From: Solobacterium sp.
Lineage (GTDB): Bacteria > Bacillota_I > Bacilli_A > Erysipelotrichales > Erysipelotrichaceae
Assembly (NCBI GenBank): GCA_017404505.1
Contig: JAFRCE010000018.1
Location: 136,639 to 200,638 of the forward strand
Direction of reading: 5' to 3'
Length of the DNA: 64,000 bases
Shown: positions 9,773-18,581 of the stretch, one piece after another
How positions within the stretch are numbered: the first letter of the stretch is position 1
How the letters are laid out: the number at the start of each line of letters is the position of its first letter
Program-made: the position numbers and the translations under genes
The notes under the pieces: generated by a model
What the model saw: the letters and a program-made list of their open reading frames with translations, nothing else
The model's database searches: none
What the model was told of the DNA's origin: nothing

Positions 9773-10618
9773 ATGAGCACGGCCAAAATCAAGAAACCCC
9801 CTCTTTTCGACCGGGTGTTCAAACCGGAACACATCGTTCTCGAAAACGGGCACAGCGTGGACAGACCGCGCAGCCGGATGCCGCTGATTCTCGGCTCGCT
9901 GCTGGTCGTCATCGTCATCTCGCTGAAGATGACCGGCTTTGATTTCTCGGTCATCATCAACCGCGCGCGGGAACTGACCGTCATTCTCGGCCAGATCTTC
10001 CAGCCGAATTTCAGTTATTTCCCGAATATTGTCAGACCGCTGGTCGAAACCATCAAGATGTCGATCCTCGGTACCGTCATCGGCTGTCTGATCGGTCTGC
10101 CGCTGGCCATTCTGGCATCCAGCAATATCAATCACCATAAACCGTCTCTGCTGGCGATCCGCTTCATCCTTTCCATCATGCGTTCCGTTCCGACCCTGAT
10201 CTATGCCTCCGTGCTGGCTCTCGTGTTCGGTCTCGGTACCTTCGCGGGCACCCTGGCGATCACCATCTTCACGGTCGGTATCGTCGCCAAGATGCTGTAT
10301 GAAAGCATTGAAACGATCGACATGAAACCGTATGAGGCGATGATTTCCTTCGGCGCCACGACCCTGCAGGCCTTCTGGACGGCATGCATGCCGCAGATCC
10401 TGCCGACCTATGTCGATGACTGCCTGTACTGCTTCGAACTGAACGTCCGCGCATCGTCCATTCTCGGTTACGTCGGTGCCGGCGGTCTCGGTGTGCTGAT
10501 CCGAGAGCGCACCGGCTTACGCGCCTATAACGACCTCGGCATGGTTCTTCTGATCCTGTTCCTGGTCGTCCTCGTCATTGACTTTGTGAACGACTACATC
10601 CGTTCCAAGATTTCGTAA
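9773..10618 (+). CDS. phnE: Phosphonate-type ABC transporter permease 1
   Basis: A 281-residue inner-membrane permease with five to six hydrophobic helices (first at ~40-60, then from ~85 on). The binding-protein-dependent transport loop (EAMISFGATTLQAFWTACMP, followed by GAGGLG) is where the ATPase docks. The N-terminal ~35 residues are cytoplasmic and basic. It begins immediately after phnC and is followed by a second permease, so the pore is probably a heterodimer. Confidence 0.9.
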   Translation: MSTAKIKKPPLFDRVFKPEHIVLENGHSVDRPRSRMPLILGSLLVVIVISLKMTGFDFSVIINRARELTVILGQIFQPNFSYFPNIVRPLVETIKMSILGTVIGCLIGLPLAILASSNINHHKPSLLAIRFILSIMRSVPTLIYASVLALVFGLGTFAGTLAITIFTVGIVAKMLYESIETIDMKPYEAMISFGATTLQAFWTACMPQILPTYVDDCLYCFELNVRASSILGYVGAGGLGVLIRERTGLRAYNDLGMVLLILFLVVLVIDFVNDYIRSKIS

Positions 10619-10628
10619 GGAGGAAGCC

Positions 10629-11438
10629 ATGACTGTATTAGAACAATTACAGGCGGAACCGAAGAATCTCTGGAAACGGATCGTTCTCTTCATCGTTCTG
10701 CTGGCGGTCGTTGCCTGGGGCAGCGACTCCGTATCCTATCAGGGTATCGGCGAACAGGGCTCCATCGTCGCTTCCGGTATCCTGCACGGTATCTTTCACC
10801 CCAATCCCGAACTGCTGTTCAATCTCACCGACGGCGGTGTTCCCTATCTGGTTCTGCAAACGATCGCGATCGCGATCCTCGGTACCATCTTCGGCGCCAT
10901 TCTGGCGATCCCCGTCAGTTTCCTGGCCTCGACGAACATCGTTCCCAAGTGGGTCGCATATATCTTCCGGGCTCTCATCCTGCTGATCCGCACCATTCCT
11001 TCCATGGTATGGGCACTGGTATGGATCCGTGTCACCGGACCGGGCGCCTTCTGCGGTGTCGTCACCCAGTCGGTCTGCTCGATCGGCATGATCTCGAAGA
11101 TGTACATCACCGCGATCGAAGATCTTGACACCGGCATTCTCGAGTCACTTGACGCCGCCGGCTGCAATACCTTCCAGAAGATCCGCGTCGGTATCATGCC
11201 GCAGCTGAGCGCCAGTTTCGTCTCAACGGCGATCTATCGTTTCGATATCAACCTGAAAGACGCGACCACCCTCGGTATCGTCGGTGCCGGCGGTATCGGT
11301 TCACCGCTCGTTCAGTCCATCACTTACAGCCGCTGGTCCAACGTCGGTGCCTTCCTCTGGGCGCTGATCCTGCTGGTGCTGATCATCGAATACGTATCGA
11401 CCCGTATCCGCAGCACCCTGGCACGAGGCCGTCAGTAA
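10629..11438 (+). CDS. phnE: Phosphonate-type ABC transporter permease 2
   Basis: A 269-residue permease, paralogous to the preceding one, with hydrophobic helices at ~20-40, ~75-100, ~115-140 and in the C-terminal part. The ATPase-contact loop (ESLDAAGCNTFQKIRVGIMP) and the VGAGGIGSPL signature are intact. AAGGAGG overlaps the end of phnE-1. Its stop codon overlaps the next start (TAATG at 11436-11440). Tandem phnE genes are common in Bacillota phosphonate/phosphite importers. Confidence 0.9.
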   Translation: MTVLEQLQAEPKNLWKRIVLFIVLLAVVAWGSDSVSYQGIGEQGSIVASGILHGIFHPNPELLFNLTDGGVPYLVLQTIAIAILGTIFGAILAIPVSFLASTNIVPKWVAYIFRALILLIRTIPSMVWALVWIRVTGPGAFCGVVTQSVCSIGMISKMYITAIEDLDTGILESLDAAGCNTFQKIRVGIMPQLSASFVSTAIYRFDINLKDATTLGIVGAGGIGSPLVQSITYSRWSNVGAFLWALILLVLIIEYVSTRIRSTLARGRQ

Positions 11439-12949
11439 TGGAACGGATCCGTCTGATCGCCACCTCGGACATCCATGGCGTCGTATTCCCCTGGAGCTAC
11501 GCCGACGGACGAAAACGGAATTCCGGTCTCGCGAGGATCCGCAATCTTGTCCGCGTCATGGATGACGACAACACCGTCGTCATTGATAACGGCGATACCC
11601 TGCAGGGATCGCCTCTGTCCTTTTACCACTACGCGAAGCAGCCGCAGGATGTCTCGCCCGTCACGAAAGCCATGAATCTGATCGCTTATGATTATGTCAA
11701 TCTCGGCAACCATGACTTCGACTACGGCGCGGATGCCCTCTTCTGCCATCTTGATAACTGCAGCGGCACCTGCCTGACCGCTAATGTCCTCTATGAAGGA
11801 AAACCGGTCGGCAAACGCTATGAGATACGTGAATTTGACAATGTGAGAATCGCCTTTTTCGCGATAACCACCCACTTCACGCCAAACTGGGAAAGTCCCG
11901 AGAACGTGCGCGGCTTCACCTTTCTGGATGCCTTTGAAACAGCGAAGGATATCGTCGCTGAGATCAGGGAGAAAGAAAAACCGGATTATATCGTCTGCAT
12001 CTATCACGGTTCCTTCGAACGCGATCTGGCCAGCGGCATGCCGCTGATGGAAGATACCGGCGAGAACCAGGGATACAGGATGCTGAAGGAAATCGAAGGC
12101 ATCGACATCATGATCAGCGGCCACCAGCATCTCTCGCTCAACACGAAAGCGTTCGGTGCGACAGTCGTTCAGGTATTGGACAGCGCCCGTCAGGTGGCTG
12201 TCATCGACATCGACGAAGGCGGCATTGAAGCGTGGATCGAACCGGTGCTGGAAGCGCCGGACGACGAGCTGATGGAAATGCTGTACGACGAGGAAAACCG
12301 CTGCCAGGAATGGCTGGATCAGCCGCTTGGCACCTGTGACAACGACATGACGGTAACCGACGAGTTCGAAGGCCGCCTCCACAAGTCACAGGTCATCACC
12401 TTCCTCAACAAGGTACAGCGCGACGTCACCGGTGCCGATCTGGCCGCCAACGCTCTCTTTCTCGGAGCCATCGGTTTCGGCCATACCATCACGATGCGCG
12501 ATCTGGTCAGCACCTACGTCTTCCCGAACACACTGTGTGTCAAGAAGATCAACGGTCGTATCCTGAAGGAATACCTGGAGAAATGCGCCGAATTCTGGGA
12601 CGTCGAAAACGGAAAGATCACCGTCTCACCGGCCTTCGAGATTCCCGTACCGCTCTATTTCAACTATGACATGGTGGATGGCGTCGAATATACCATCAAG
12701 GTCTCCAACCCGGTTGGTGAACGGATCGTCTCACTGACCCGAAACGGCGTTCCCGTCAGGGACGAGGACACCTTCACCTTCTGCATCAACAACTACCGGG
12801 CGGCCGGAGGCGGCGGCTTCAATATGATCAAGGACATCCCCGATATCTATCAGGGACAGACCAGTATGGTTGAAATTCTGGCTTCCTATATCATGGAACA
12901 TCAGAACGTCAGCTTTGAAGAACAGAACAACATACAGGTAATCATCTAG
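11438..12949 (+). CDS. 5'-nucleotidase/2',3'-cyclic phosphodiesterase-like metallophosphoesterase
   Basis: A 503-residue UshA-type protein. The N-terminal metallophosphatase domain has the metal ligands DIHG, DNGD, GNHDFDYG and ISGHQH. The C-terminal nucleotidase domain has RAAGGGGFNM, the loop that stacks the base. It has no signal peptide or lipobox, so unlike UshA it should act in the cytoplasm. It overlaps phnE-2 by 1 bp and is therefore part of the importer operon. This suggests that the imported phosphorus compound, or a nucleotide made from it, is dephosphorylated inside the cell. Substrate unproven. Confidence 0.85.
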   Translation: MERIRLIATSDIHGVVFPWSYADGRKRNSGLARIRNLVRVMDDDNTVVIDNGDTLQGSPLSFYHYAKQPQDVSPVTKAMNLIAYDYVNLGNHDFDYGADALFCHLDNCSGTCLTANVLYEGKPVGKRYEIREFDNVRIAFFAITTHFTPNWESPENVRGFTFLDAFETAKDIVAEIREKEKPDYIVCIYHGSFERDLASGMPLMEDTGENQGYRMLKEIEGIDIMISGHQHLSLNTKAFGATVVQVLDSARQVAVIDIDEGGIEAWIEPVLEAPDDELMEMLYDEENRCQEWLDQPLGTCDNDMTVTDEFEGRLHKSQVITFLNKVQRDVTGADLAANALFLGAIGFGHTITMRDLVSTYVFPNTLCVKKINGRILKEYLEKCAEFWDVENGKITVSPAFEIPVPLYFNYDMVDGVEYTIKVSNPVGERIVSLTRNGVPVRDEDTFTFCINNYRAAGGGGFNMIKDIPDIYQGQTSMVEILASYIMEHQNVSFEEQNNIQVII

Positions 12950-12964
12950 GAAAGAAGGAAAAAC

Positions 12965-13939
12965 ATGGATCAAGTATTCAATACCATACTGCTGGTAGCC
13001 CTGCCTGCTTCCGGCAAATCTGAAGTCAGAAACTTCATGGCCAATATCGAGCCGGAACGTCTCCAGAAGGAATTCCATATCGGTGCCAATCTGCAGCTGG
13101 ATGACTTCCCCTATGTGCATATGATGCGGCGTATCGACGAAGAACTGGAAAAGCTCAACGAAGAGCGCGTCTACTATCCCGACAACGATCACCCGTTCTT
13201 CGACGGCCGTGACTGGGGCACCCTGTGCAACCTGCTCAACGAAGACTACAAGGACATGAAAAACCGCACGATCGTCAAGCCGGAAAGCGCCGCCCAGTTC
13301 CTGATGGAGCGCATTGACCGGGCTTCCCTGGCAGTAGGTCTTGCGCCCCGCTGCAGTCTGCTGCGAAACGGCGCCCGCGAAATCATCTGCGAAAAGCTGG
13401 AAGAAGAAGCCCGCGCCATGCTGGATGCCAAACACGCCCAGTACCCGGATTCGTTTGAAAACAAGACGATCATTATCGAATGCGCAAGAGGCGGTCCGGA
13501 CGGCAGTGCCATGCCGCTGACCGGTGCCTTCGGCTATCAGTATTCCTTCCCGCAGTTCTGTCCCGAGATCCTCGAGAACGCCGTGATCCTCTATATCTGG
13601 GTCACACCGGAAGAAAGCCGCCGTAAGAACTTCGCGAGAGCCAATCCGGACGATCCAGGTTCCAACCTCTTCCACGGCGTGCCGCTGCCGGTCATGCTGG
13701 GCGACTACGGCTGTGACGACATGGAATACCTGATGGAACACACCACGGTCGAAGACACCATTACCGTCAAGGCCTATGGCAGAACCTATCATCTGCCGAT
13801 CGGCGTCTTTGACAACCGGGAAGACAAAACGACCTTCCTCAGAGCCAACAAGGCGCTCTGGGACAAAGCCAGAGTTGACGATGTCACCCAGGCCATCCGC
13901 ACCGCCACTGACACGATGTGGAGAAACTATAAAAGATAA
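12965..13939 (+). CDS. Uncharacterised P-loop protein of the phn-type operon
   Basis: A 324-residue protein starting with a hydrophobic strand and a Walker A-like loop, LLVALPASGKSEVR (residues ~9-22), as in small nucleotide or sugar kinases. Other visible features are an acidic LQLDDFPY just after it, a FFDGRDWGTLC segment, a second strand NKTIIIECARGGPDGS (~155) that may be Walker B-like, and an arginine-rich EESRRKNFARANPDDPG segment (~220) that could be a lid. I do not recognise the family. It sits 15 bp after the nucleotidase and shares its terminator, so it probably acts on the same pathway, perhaps as a kinase. A cytoplasmic location is inferred. Confidence 0.6.
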   Translation: MDQVFNTILLVALPASGKSEVRNFMANIEPERLQKEFHIGANLQLDDFPYVHMMRRIDEELEKLNEERVYYPDNDHPFFDGRDWGTLCNLLNEDYKDMKNRTIVKPESAAQFLMERIDRASLAVGLAPRCSLLRNGAREIICEKLEEEARAMLDAKHAQYPDSFENKTIIIECARGGPDGSAMPLTGAFGYQYSFPQFCPEILENAVILYIWVTPEESRRKNFARANPDDPGSNLFHGVPLPVMLGDYGCDDMEYLMEHTTVEDTITVKAYGRTYHLPIGVFDNREDKTTFLRANKALWDKARVDDVTQAIRTATDTMWRNYKR

Positions 13940-13944
13940 CGAAA

Positions 13945-13973
13945 AGACTGCAGTTTAAACTGCAGTTGTTTTC
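13945..13973 (+). terminator. Intrinsic terminator of the phn-type operon
   Basis: Perfect palindrome ACTGCAGTTTAAACTGCAGT (13947-13966) followed by GTTTTCT, just after the P-loop gene. Confidence 0.8.
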
Positions 13974-13985
13974 TGCATGCATGTA

Positions 13986-14013
13986 TTGATTACCTGTAGA
14001 GCAATGATATGAT
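13986..14013 (+). promoter_or_regulatory. Candidate sigma-A promoter of the small gene at 14053
   Basis: TTGATT (13986-13991), 16-nt spacer, TATGAT (14008-14013), about 40 nt before the start codon. The small gene follows the operon terminator and so should have its own promoter. Confidence 0.55.
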
Positions 14014-14052
14014 CTAATGCTGAAGATAACGCAGCAGAAAAGGAGAAATCAT

Positions 14053-14352
14053 ATGGCTGAAAAAATCGAACTCACAGAGGAGCAGATCGCCAGAATCAGC
14101 GCCGGAACGTCCGGTGAATCCGTGGATCTGATGCTTGCTCTCGCCGCCGAGGAATACGGACCATATATCAAAGTCAACGAAAACAGAAATGATCTCCTCG
14201 ATATCGAAGGAATGCAGGAATTCTTCGCTTCCAGGGGATACAAGTTCATTCCCGCCTTCGGCGATCAGGAACTGAACCTGTTCATCGCACCGGATGGTCT
14301 TCCGTACGGCAACGATTACATCATCCATCTTCTCAGAAACGGAGGGCTCTGA
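14053..14352 (+). CDS. Small GG-leader-like protein
   Basis: A 99-residue protein; the start is set at 14053, with AAGGAG 7 nt upstream. The N-terminus IELTEEQIARISAGT follows the acidic-helix-then-small-residue pattern of Nif11/bacteriocin leaders (normally ending in GG; here AG). The remainder is an ordinary soluble alpha/beta sequence (ALAAEEYGPYIKVNE... FIPAFGDQELNLFIAPDG) without cysteines. It is monocistronic, between two terminators. Function unknown. Confidence 0.6.
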   Translation: MAEKIELTEEQIARISAGTSGESVDLMLALAAEEYGPYIKVNENRNDLLDIEGMQEFFASRGYKFIPAFGDQELNLFIAPDGLPYGNDYIIHLLRNGGL

Positions 14353-14377
14353 GCCCGTATCCGAACACAAAAAACAG

Positions 14378-14416
14378 AAGGCAGTTTCATCTTCAGCAGA
14401 TGATACTGCCTTTTTC
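14378..14416 (+). terminator. Bidirectional intrinsic terminator
   Basis: AGGCAGT..TCATC with GATGA..ACTGCCT, followed by TTTTT. It separates the + small gene from the converging - Sel1-repeat gene; the minus direction also ends in a T-rich stretch. Confidence 0.8.
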
Positions 14417-14419
14417 ATA

Positions 14420-15247
14420 TCAGCAGACGGGAAACACTTCACCTTCCTGATCCAGCATCTGCCGGCAGCGGGCAGCCACCCGCATCGCCCAGTCCACACC
14501 CTGTCTGGCAAACGGCGCATGGCCGGCTTCTCTTTTGCGGAAATCGTACTCCGCCCGCTGGGCCCAGAACAGTGCGGTCAGCAGATCTTTTTCACAGCCT
14601 GTGCCGTTCATGTAACATTCCGCGTAACGGACATAGACGTCAGCATCGTATTCGGCGGCCGCTTCCCTGTCGCTGTTGATGACATCAATGCAATGGCTGT
14701 AGATGCAGTACGCTTCCCTTTCGTTTTTTCTGACATAATAACCGTTTTTATACATGTCGGCGATTTTATACAGGGATGTCACCCGGCCGGTGAAGGCGCC
14801 TTTCGCAAAGCATTCGTACGCTTTCTGATAATCCACTTCGCAGTCGCGGCCGTAATAATAACAATAGCCCAGATTCTCAACCGCCTGTTCGTCACCGGTT
14901 TCCGCGGCGATCTCGTACAGTTCTCTTGCTTTCTGATAAGACTGCTCACCGATCTGGCCGGTATAGTACAGGGCGCCCAGATTGCACGCGGCGATTCCGC
15001 TGCCCTCGCGGATTCCCTGCTGCAGAATGCCTTCGACAAGTTCCCGGACTTCCGCCGGCATCGGATCTTTCTGAATATACGCGAAGATATTGTTCGGGAA
15101 ATCCAGGACATCAGCTTCCGGATTTCGTTCTACATAGGTGATGCCGTCCCTTGCCCAGTTCCTGTATGCCGCCGGGATATCTTTCTTCAGCAGCTTTTTC
15201 AGTTCGCTGATCACCGACGCGACCGTGTATCTGACCTGTGTATTCAT
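14420..15247 (-). CDS. Sel1-repeat (SLR) protein
   Basis: A 275-residue soluble protein. The start is set at 15247 because AAGGGAG is 7 nt upstream. After an N-terminal helical segment (residues ~1-70) come several Sel1-like repeats of ~36 residues, recognisable by the A..LG..Y..G......Y.KA...Y..AA pattern (ACNLGALYYTGQIG..., AVENLGYCYYYGRD..., VRYAECYMNGTGCEKD). Such solenoids usually mediate protein-protein contacts. Six-plus cysteines are present, but there is no signal peptide. It shares the terminator at 14378. Partner unknown. Confidence 0.75.
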   Translation of the reverse strand: MNTQVRYTVASVISELKKLLKKDIPAAYRNWARDGITYVERNPEADVLDFPNNIFAYIQKDPMPAEVRELVEGILQQGIREGSGIAACNLGALYYTGQIGEQSYQKARELYEIAAETGDEQAVENLGYCYYYGRDCEVDYQKAYECFAKGAFTGRVTSLYKIADMYKNGYYVRKNEREAYCIYSHCIDVINSDREAAAEYDADVYVRYAECYMNGTGCEKDLLTALFWAQRAEYDFRKREAGHAPFARQGVDWAMRVAARCRQMLDQEGEVFPVC

Positions 15248-15375
15248 GTGCTTTCTCCCTTCTCTCACATGGCAATTCTATAAACACGCACATACAAAAA
15301 AGACGACAGTGAAGGTTGAAGTATCAGATACACTTTATAGAATCATATGTATAAAACACCAGGAAAGGATACAGT

Positions 15376-15927
15376 ATGGCTCTTAAGGATTACATTTATG
15401 AAAAACCGACGATCGTAACGGAACGGCTTGTCATCCGGCCGATGACGGTATCGGATGTGGGCGCCCTCAGAGAATGGATGCCTGATCCGTCAATCTATGA
15501 GTATTGGGGAAAAGGCCCCGGCAAAAACGAAAAAGATCCGGCTCTGTTATTCGTCAGAACAAAGCCGGCAAAAAGCTTTCATCTTGGCATCGCGGAAAAA
15601 AGCACGGATAAGGTTATCGGTGACATCTGGGTCTATCTGATTGAACAGGACAGGATGGCAAAGGTCGCCTTCCGGCTGGCAAAAACGGTTCACGGCCGCG
15701 GCTATGGAACGGAAAGCCTTTCCGCCATGACAGCATTCTGCTTTGAACATACCGAACTGAAACGGCTGTGGACGGAAGTTGATGTCAGGAATATCGCTTC
15801 CTGGCGGGTCCTCGAAAAATGCGGTTATCGGAGAGAAGGTCTGATCCGTCAGAGCCGAATGGTCAATACATGGTGTGACTATTATATTTACGGAATCCTG
15901 AATACCGATACAGTGAAACGACTGTAA
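15376..15927 (+). CDS. GNAT N-acetyltransferase (RimJ/RimL type)
   Basis: A 183-residue acetyltransferase. The N-terminus TERLVIRPMTVSDVGAL is the usual beta1-alpha1 start of RimJ/RimL-type proteins. The acetyl-CoA-binding loop is VHGRGYGTESLSAM (motif A, ~residues 110-125), followed by RLWTEVDVRNIASWRVLEKCGYRREG (motif B), in which the Asn-x-x-Ser helix and CGY/GF turn are standard. AGGAAAGG precedes the ATG. It probably N-acetylates a protein N-terminus, a small molecule or an antibiotic; the substrate is not deducible. Confidence 0.88.
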   Translation: MALKDYIYEKPTIVTERLVIRPMTVSDVGALREWMPDPSIYEYWGKGPGKNEKDPALLFVRTKPAKSFHLGIAEKSTDKVIGDIWVYLIEQDRMAKVAFRLAKTVHGRGYGTESLSAMTAFCFEHTELKRLWTEVDVRNIASWRVLEKCGYRREGLIRQSRMVNTWCDYYIYGILNTDTVKRL

Positions 15928-15968
15928 AAACACGCCCGGCGATTCTCCGCTGCCCTGCCGTTCCCTTT

Positions 15969-16550
15969 TCAGAAAAGAGAAAGCTGCTCGCTGTCGATCT
16001 GATACGCGAGTTCCTTGCCCTCTGAGGAGAGATAAGCGTTCAGCAGAGCGTCTTCCCGGATCCACGGTTCAATGTCTTTCTGATCAAGGATCAGCGGCAT
16101 ACGGTCATGAATCGGCGCCATGGAGGCGTTGGCGGCTCTTGTCAGGATAACGAAGTGATCGCCGTCCTCTTCCGGACGGTAAAAGCCGGCCAGCCAGATC
16201 AGTTCCCCTTTCGCACGCCGGAAGACCGCCTTCTGTTTCTGCCGGTCCCATTCATAGAAGGAAGCGGCCGGCATCACGCATCTTCTCTTTTTCACGGCGT
16301 CTTTGAACGTGATCTTTTCCAGCACCGTCTCACTGCGGGCGTTGATCAGCATCTTTCCTTTTTCAAAGCCGCTGAAGCCGAAGATCATGTTGCGGCCGGC
16401 AAGATGGTCTCCTTCCGCCCGGATCACCGGAGCTAAAGCGGAAGGATAGATGTCACGCGGCAGAAAACGGTAAAGCAGCGGATCGAAGTCTCTGACGATC
16501 CGCTCATATTCCGCGAACATTTCTTCCGTGATCACATATCTTCCGCACAT
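15969..16550 (-). CDS. SOS-response-associated (SRAP/HMCES-type) DNA-protein crosslinker
   Basis: A 193-residue SRAP-domain protein. It begins with MCGRYV, so after Met removal Cys2 is the residue that forms a thiazolidine link to abasic sites in single-stranded DNA. The other conserved positions are the Asn of NARSET, the Glu of SFYEW and the His of PIHDRMP. Its job is to shield abasic sites from strand cleavage during replication. It is shorter than E. coli YedK (222 aa) at the C-terminus. It ends 41 bp from the converging GNAT gene. Confidence 0.92.
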   Translation of the reverse strand: MCGRYVITEEMFAEYERIVRDFDPLLYRFLPRDIYPSALAPVIRAEGDHLAGRNMIFGFSGFEKGKMLINARSETVLEKITFKDAVKKRRCVMPAASFYEWDRQKQKAVFRRAKGELIWLAGFYRPEEDGDHFVILTRAANASMAPIHDRMPLILDQKDIEPWIREDALLNAYLSSEGKELAYQIDSEQLSLF

Positions 16551-16556
16551 GTTTTC

Positions 16557-17405
16557 TTATTCCTCAAACAGATGCAGCGAGCCGCGGTTCATGACGCTCT
16601 TCTGCAGGAAATCCTCGATCAGCCGGTTGACCGTCTCCGGCTGGTCGGTATTCGAATTGTGGCCGGCCCGTTCAATGAATACGAGCGGCAGACCGGTGCG
16701 CTTATGCCAGGCTTTGTTGTGCCTGAGGGCGGAGCCCGCTTTGTCTTCACGGCCGCACAGCAGCAGTACCGGACAGCGGAAAACACAGGCCGGATCGCTG
16801 TCGATGACGTCGCCCAGCATCTTCATGCCGTGGCCGGACAGGCGGGCGTAATAGTCCTGATCTCCGTCATAGACCATCATCATGTCTTTCATCAGATTAC
16901 GGCCGTATTCACTCTCCGCCACCCCTTCCGTGCCGGTCTTGAGCAGGAAGCTCCACGGCGAGATCCGATAGACCCATTCCATCCGTTTCAGCAGATATGT
17001 CTCGATGTCGGTCGTATAAACCTTCTGCAGCGGCGCTGAGTCGATGATCACGGCGCCTTTGATATGATCGGGATACTTTTCGGTATACATCTGCGTCACA
17101 TAGCCGCCCATCGACTGGCCGATCAGCACCGGATACTTTATATCTTCCCTGATCAGAATGTCATGAAGCCAGTCCGCCTTGTCAGCCATATTGAACGTCA
17201 GCTCGAAGGGCCGTGAGGCGGCGTGGCCCGGCGCGTCCCAGACAAAAACGTTGTAGCGGTCCTGGAAGAATTCGATCTGTTTGTCAAACAGCCTGTGATC
17301 CGCGGTCAGACCCGGCAGGAAAACGAGCGTCAGCCGGTCCTGTACCAGTTCGTTTGTCCAGTAATGGATGGGCCCGCACGGGCATTCGTAAATCTTTTCC
17401 AGCAT
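16557..17405 (-). CDS. Alpha/beta hydrolase
   Basis: A 282-residue alpha/beta-hydrolase-fold enzyme. The oxyanion region is FLPGLTADHRLF, the nucleophile elbow is GQSMGGY (Ser ~101), the acid is the Asp of CGREDKAG and the base is the His of RAGHNSN. No signal peptide, so cytoplasmic. It follows the small membrane protein after 3 bp and ends 6 bp from the SRAP gene, so a three-gene transcript with the other hydrolase is likely. Substrate unknown; probably an esterase or C-C bond hydrolase. Confidence 0.85.
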   Translation of the reverse strand: MLEKIYECPCGPIHYWTNELVQDRLTLVFLPGLTADHRLFDKQIEFFQDRYNVFVWDAPGHAASRPFELTFNMADKADWLHDILIREDIKYPVLIGQSMGGYVTQMYTEKYPDHIKGAVIIDSAPLQKVYTTDIETYLLKRMEWVYRISPWSFLLKTGTEGVAESEYGRNLMKDMMMVYDGDQDYYARLSGHGMKMLGDVIDSDPACVFRCPVLLLCGREDKAGSALRHNKAWHKRTGLPLVFIERAGHNSNTDQPETVNRLIEDFLQKSVMNRGSLHLFEE

Positions 17406-17408
17406 ATA

Positions 17409-17714
17409 TCAGCCTCTCTTCCGGTATTTTTTGATCAGATACTGCAGCAGGGAAACGATCAGGATGATGCCGGCCAGCGTCACGATGAAACTGAAGGCAT
17501 CAAAACCGAGCCGTACTGTGTCGTGCCCGTTCGGTTCCATGGAGTAGATATGGGTATACTGCAGACCAAAGCCGATTTCCTGAATGATCTCACCGCCATA
17601 GATGGTGTAGGACAGCGGCATCGGCCGGCCCATGACGCGGGCTGTGAAATTGACAGTCATGCCGGCCGCCATGATCAGAAATGAAATGATCAGTGTTTTC
17701 GCTTTCTCATTCAC
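17409..17714 (-). CDS. Small two-helix membrane protein
   Basis: A 101-residue protein with a hydrophobic N-terminal helix (residues ~7-25) and a C-terminal one (~72-92) ending in KKYRKRG, giving a loop of ~45 residues outside, or inside, the membrane. It overlaps the upstream hydrolase gene by 4 bp and lies 3 bp from the downstream one. I do not recognise the family; the arrangement suggests a membrane partner of the two hydrolases. Confidence 0.55.
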   Translation of the reverse strand: MNEKAKTLIISFLIMAAGMTVNFTARVMGRPMPLSYTIYGGEIIQEIGFGLQYTHIYSMEPNGHDTVRLGFDAFSFIVTLAGIILIVSLLQYLIKKYRKRG

Positions 17715-18532
17715 TCCTCTTCACCTTCTTTCAGGAAAGTCATGATCCTGGGCAGGAAATCCTTCGCCTCCTCATAGACACCGTGGGAATAACCGGGATA
17801 GACATAGAGCCGGCTGTCCGCGATGCCTTCATGCAGCAGATAACTGCCGCGCACGCCGACCACCTCGTCTTCCGCCGCGCCGATGACAAGCGTCGCGGCA
17901 CAGATCCTGGAAAGCACATCCGCTGTGTTATGCCTCAGACAGGCATTGGCCTGGACTTTGAAATTGTCCATCGAGGCCGGTGCCGTCGTTCTCGCCATGA
18001 ATTCATTGACCAGCCGGCTCTTTTTCAGATAAGCCGGTGTATAGGAACGGCGGGCGGTATCTAGAAAGATCTTCCGGTAACCGTCTTCCTCGTCCGCCCA
18101 GGAAAGCCAGCTGCCGATTGCCTCGCGGGTAATGGCGTCGGCATACGGAATCGTCACGGCAAGGACCAGTTTATCCACGCATTCCGGATGATCCGCCGCG
18201 AGATACTGGGCGATCATACCGCCCTCCGAGACACCGAACACGTCAGCGACACCGATGCCGAGCGTCCGCATGCTTTCATACAGGTCGGCCGCCATGTCCT
18301 TCGTCGTGAAACCCTGCGGCAGAACCCGCCGGCGGCTGAAATAGTACACGGTATAGTCTTTCGCCAGCTGATGGTACAGCAAAGCGAAAGGCAGCGCCAT
18401 TCCCTTCGCTGTCTTAAAGGCGTCGCCGAGTCCCGGTATCATGACCAGCGTTTTTTCACCATGACCGAATTTCAGCCAGTCAATGACAGTATCACGGATC
18501 GGCAGGGTTCCGTTTTTGGCATTCAGGATCAT
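17711..18532 (-). CDS. Alpha/beta hydrolase
   Basis: A 273-residue alpha/beta hydrolase with oxyanion segment MIPGLGDAFKTAKG, nucleophile elbow GVSEGGM (Ser ~108), acid Asp in GAAEDEVVG and catalytic His in YSHGVYEE. It is distantly related to the hydrolase at 16557 and is first in the three-gene cluster. GGAGG is 4-5 nt before the ATG. No signal peptide. Substrate unknown. Confidence 0.85.
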   Translation of the reverse strand: MILNAKNGTLPIRDTVIDWLKFGHGEKTLVMIPGLGDAFKTAKGMALPFALLYHQLAKDYTVYYFSRRRVLPQGFTTKDMAADLYESMRTLGIGVADVFGVSEGGMIAQYLAADHPECVDKLVLAVTIPYADAITREAIGSWLSWADEEDGYRKIFLDTARRSYTPAYLKKSRLVNEFMARTTAPASMDNFKVQANACLRHNTADVLSRICAATLVIGAAEDEVVGVRGSYLLHEGIADSRLYVYPGYSHGVYEEAKDFLPRIMTFLKEGEEE

Positions 18533-18542
18533 ATTTCCTCCA

Positions 18543-18571
18543 GAAAAAAACCCGTTATGAAAACAACGGGT
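18543..18571 (-). terminator. Intrinsic terminator after the ROK gene
   Basis: On the minus strand ACCCGTT pairs with AACGGGT, followed by TTTTTTT. It divides the ROK kinase transcript from the hydrolase cluster. Confidence 0.85.
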
Positions 18572-18581
18572 ATTGTTTATA

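Noticed and set aside
8957..10138. 393-residue minus-strand frame opposite phnC and phnE
   Set aside because: Shadow of phnC/phnE, whose motifs are complete; GC-rich third positions keep the opposite frame open.
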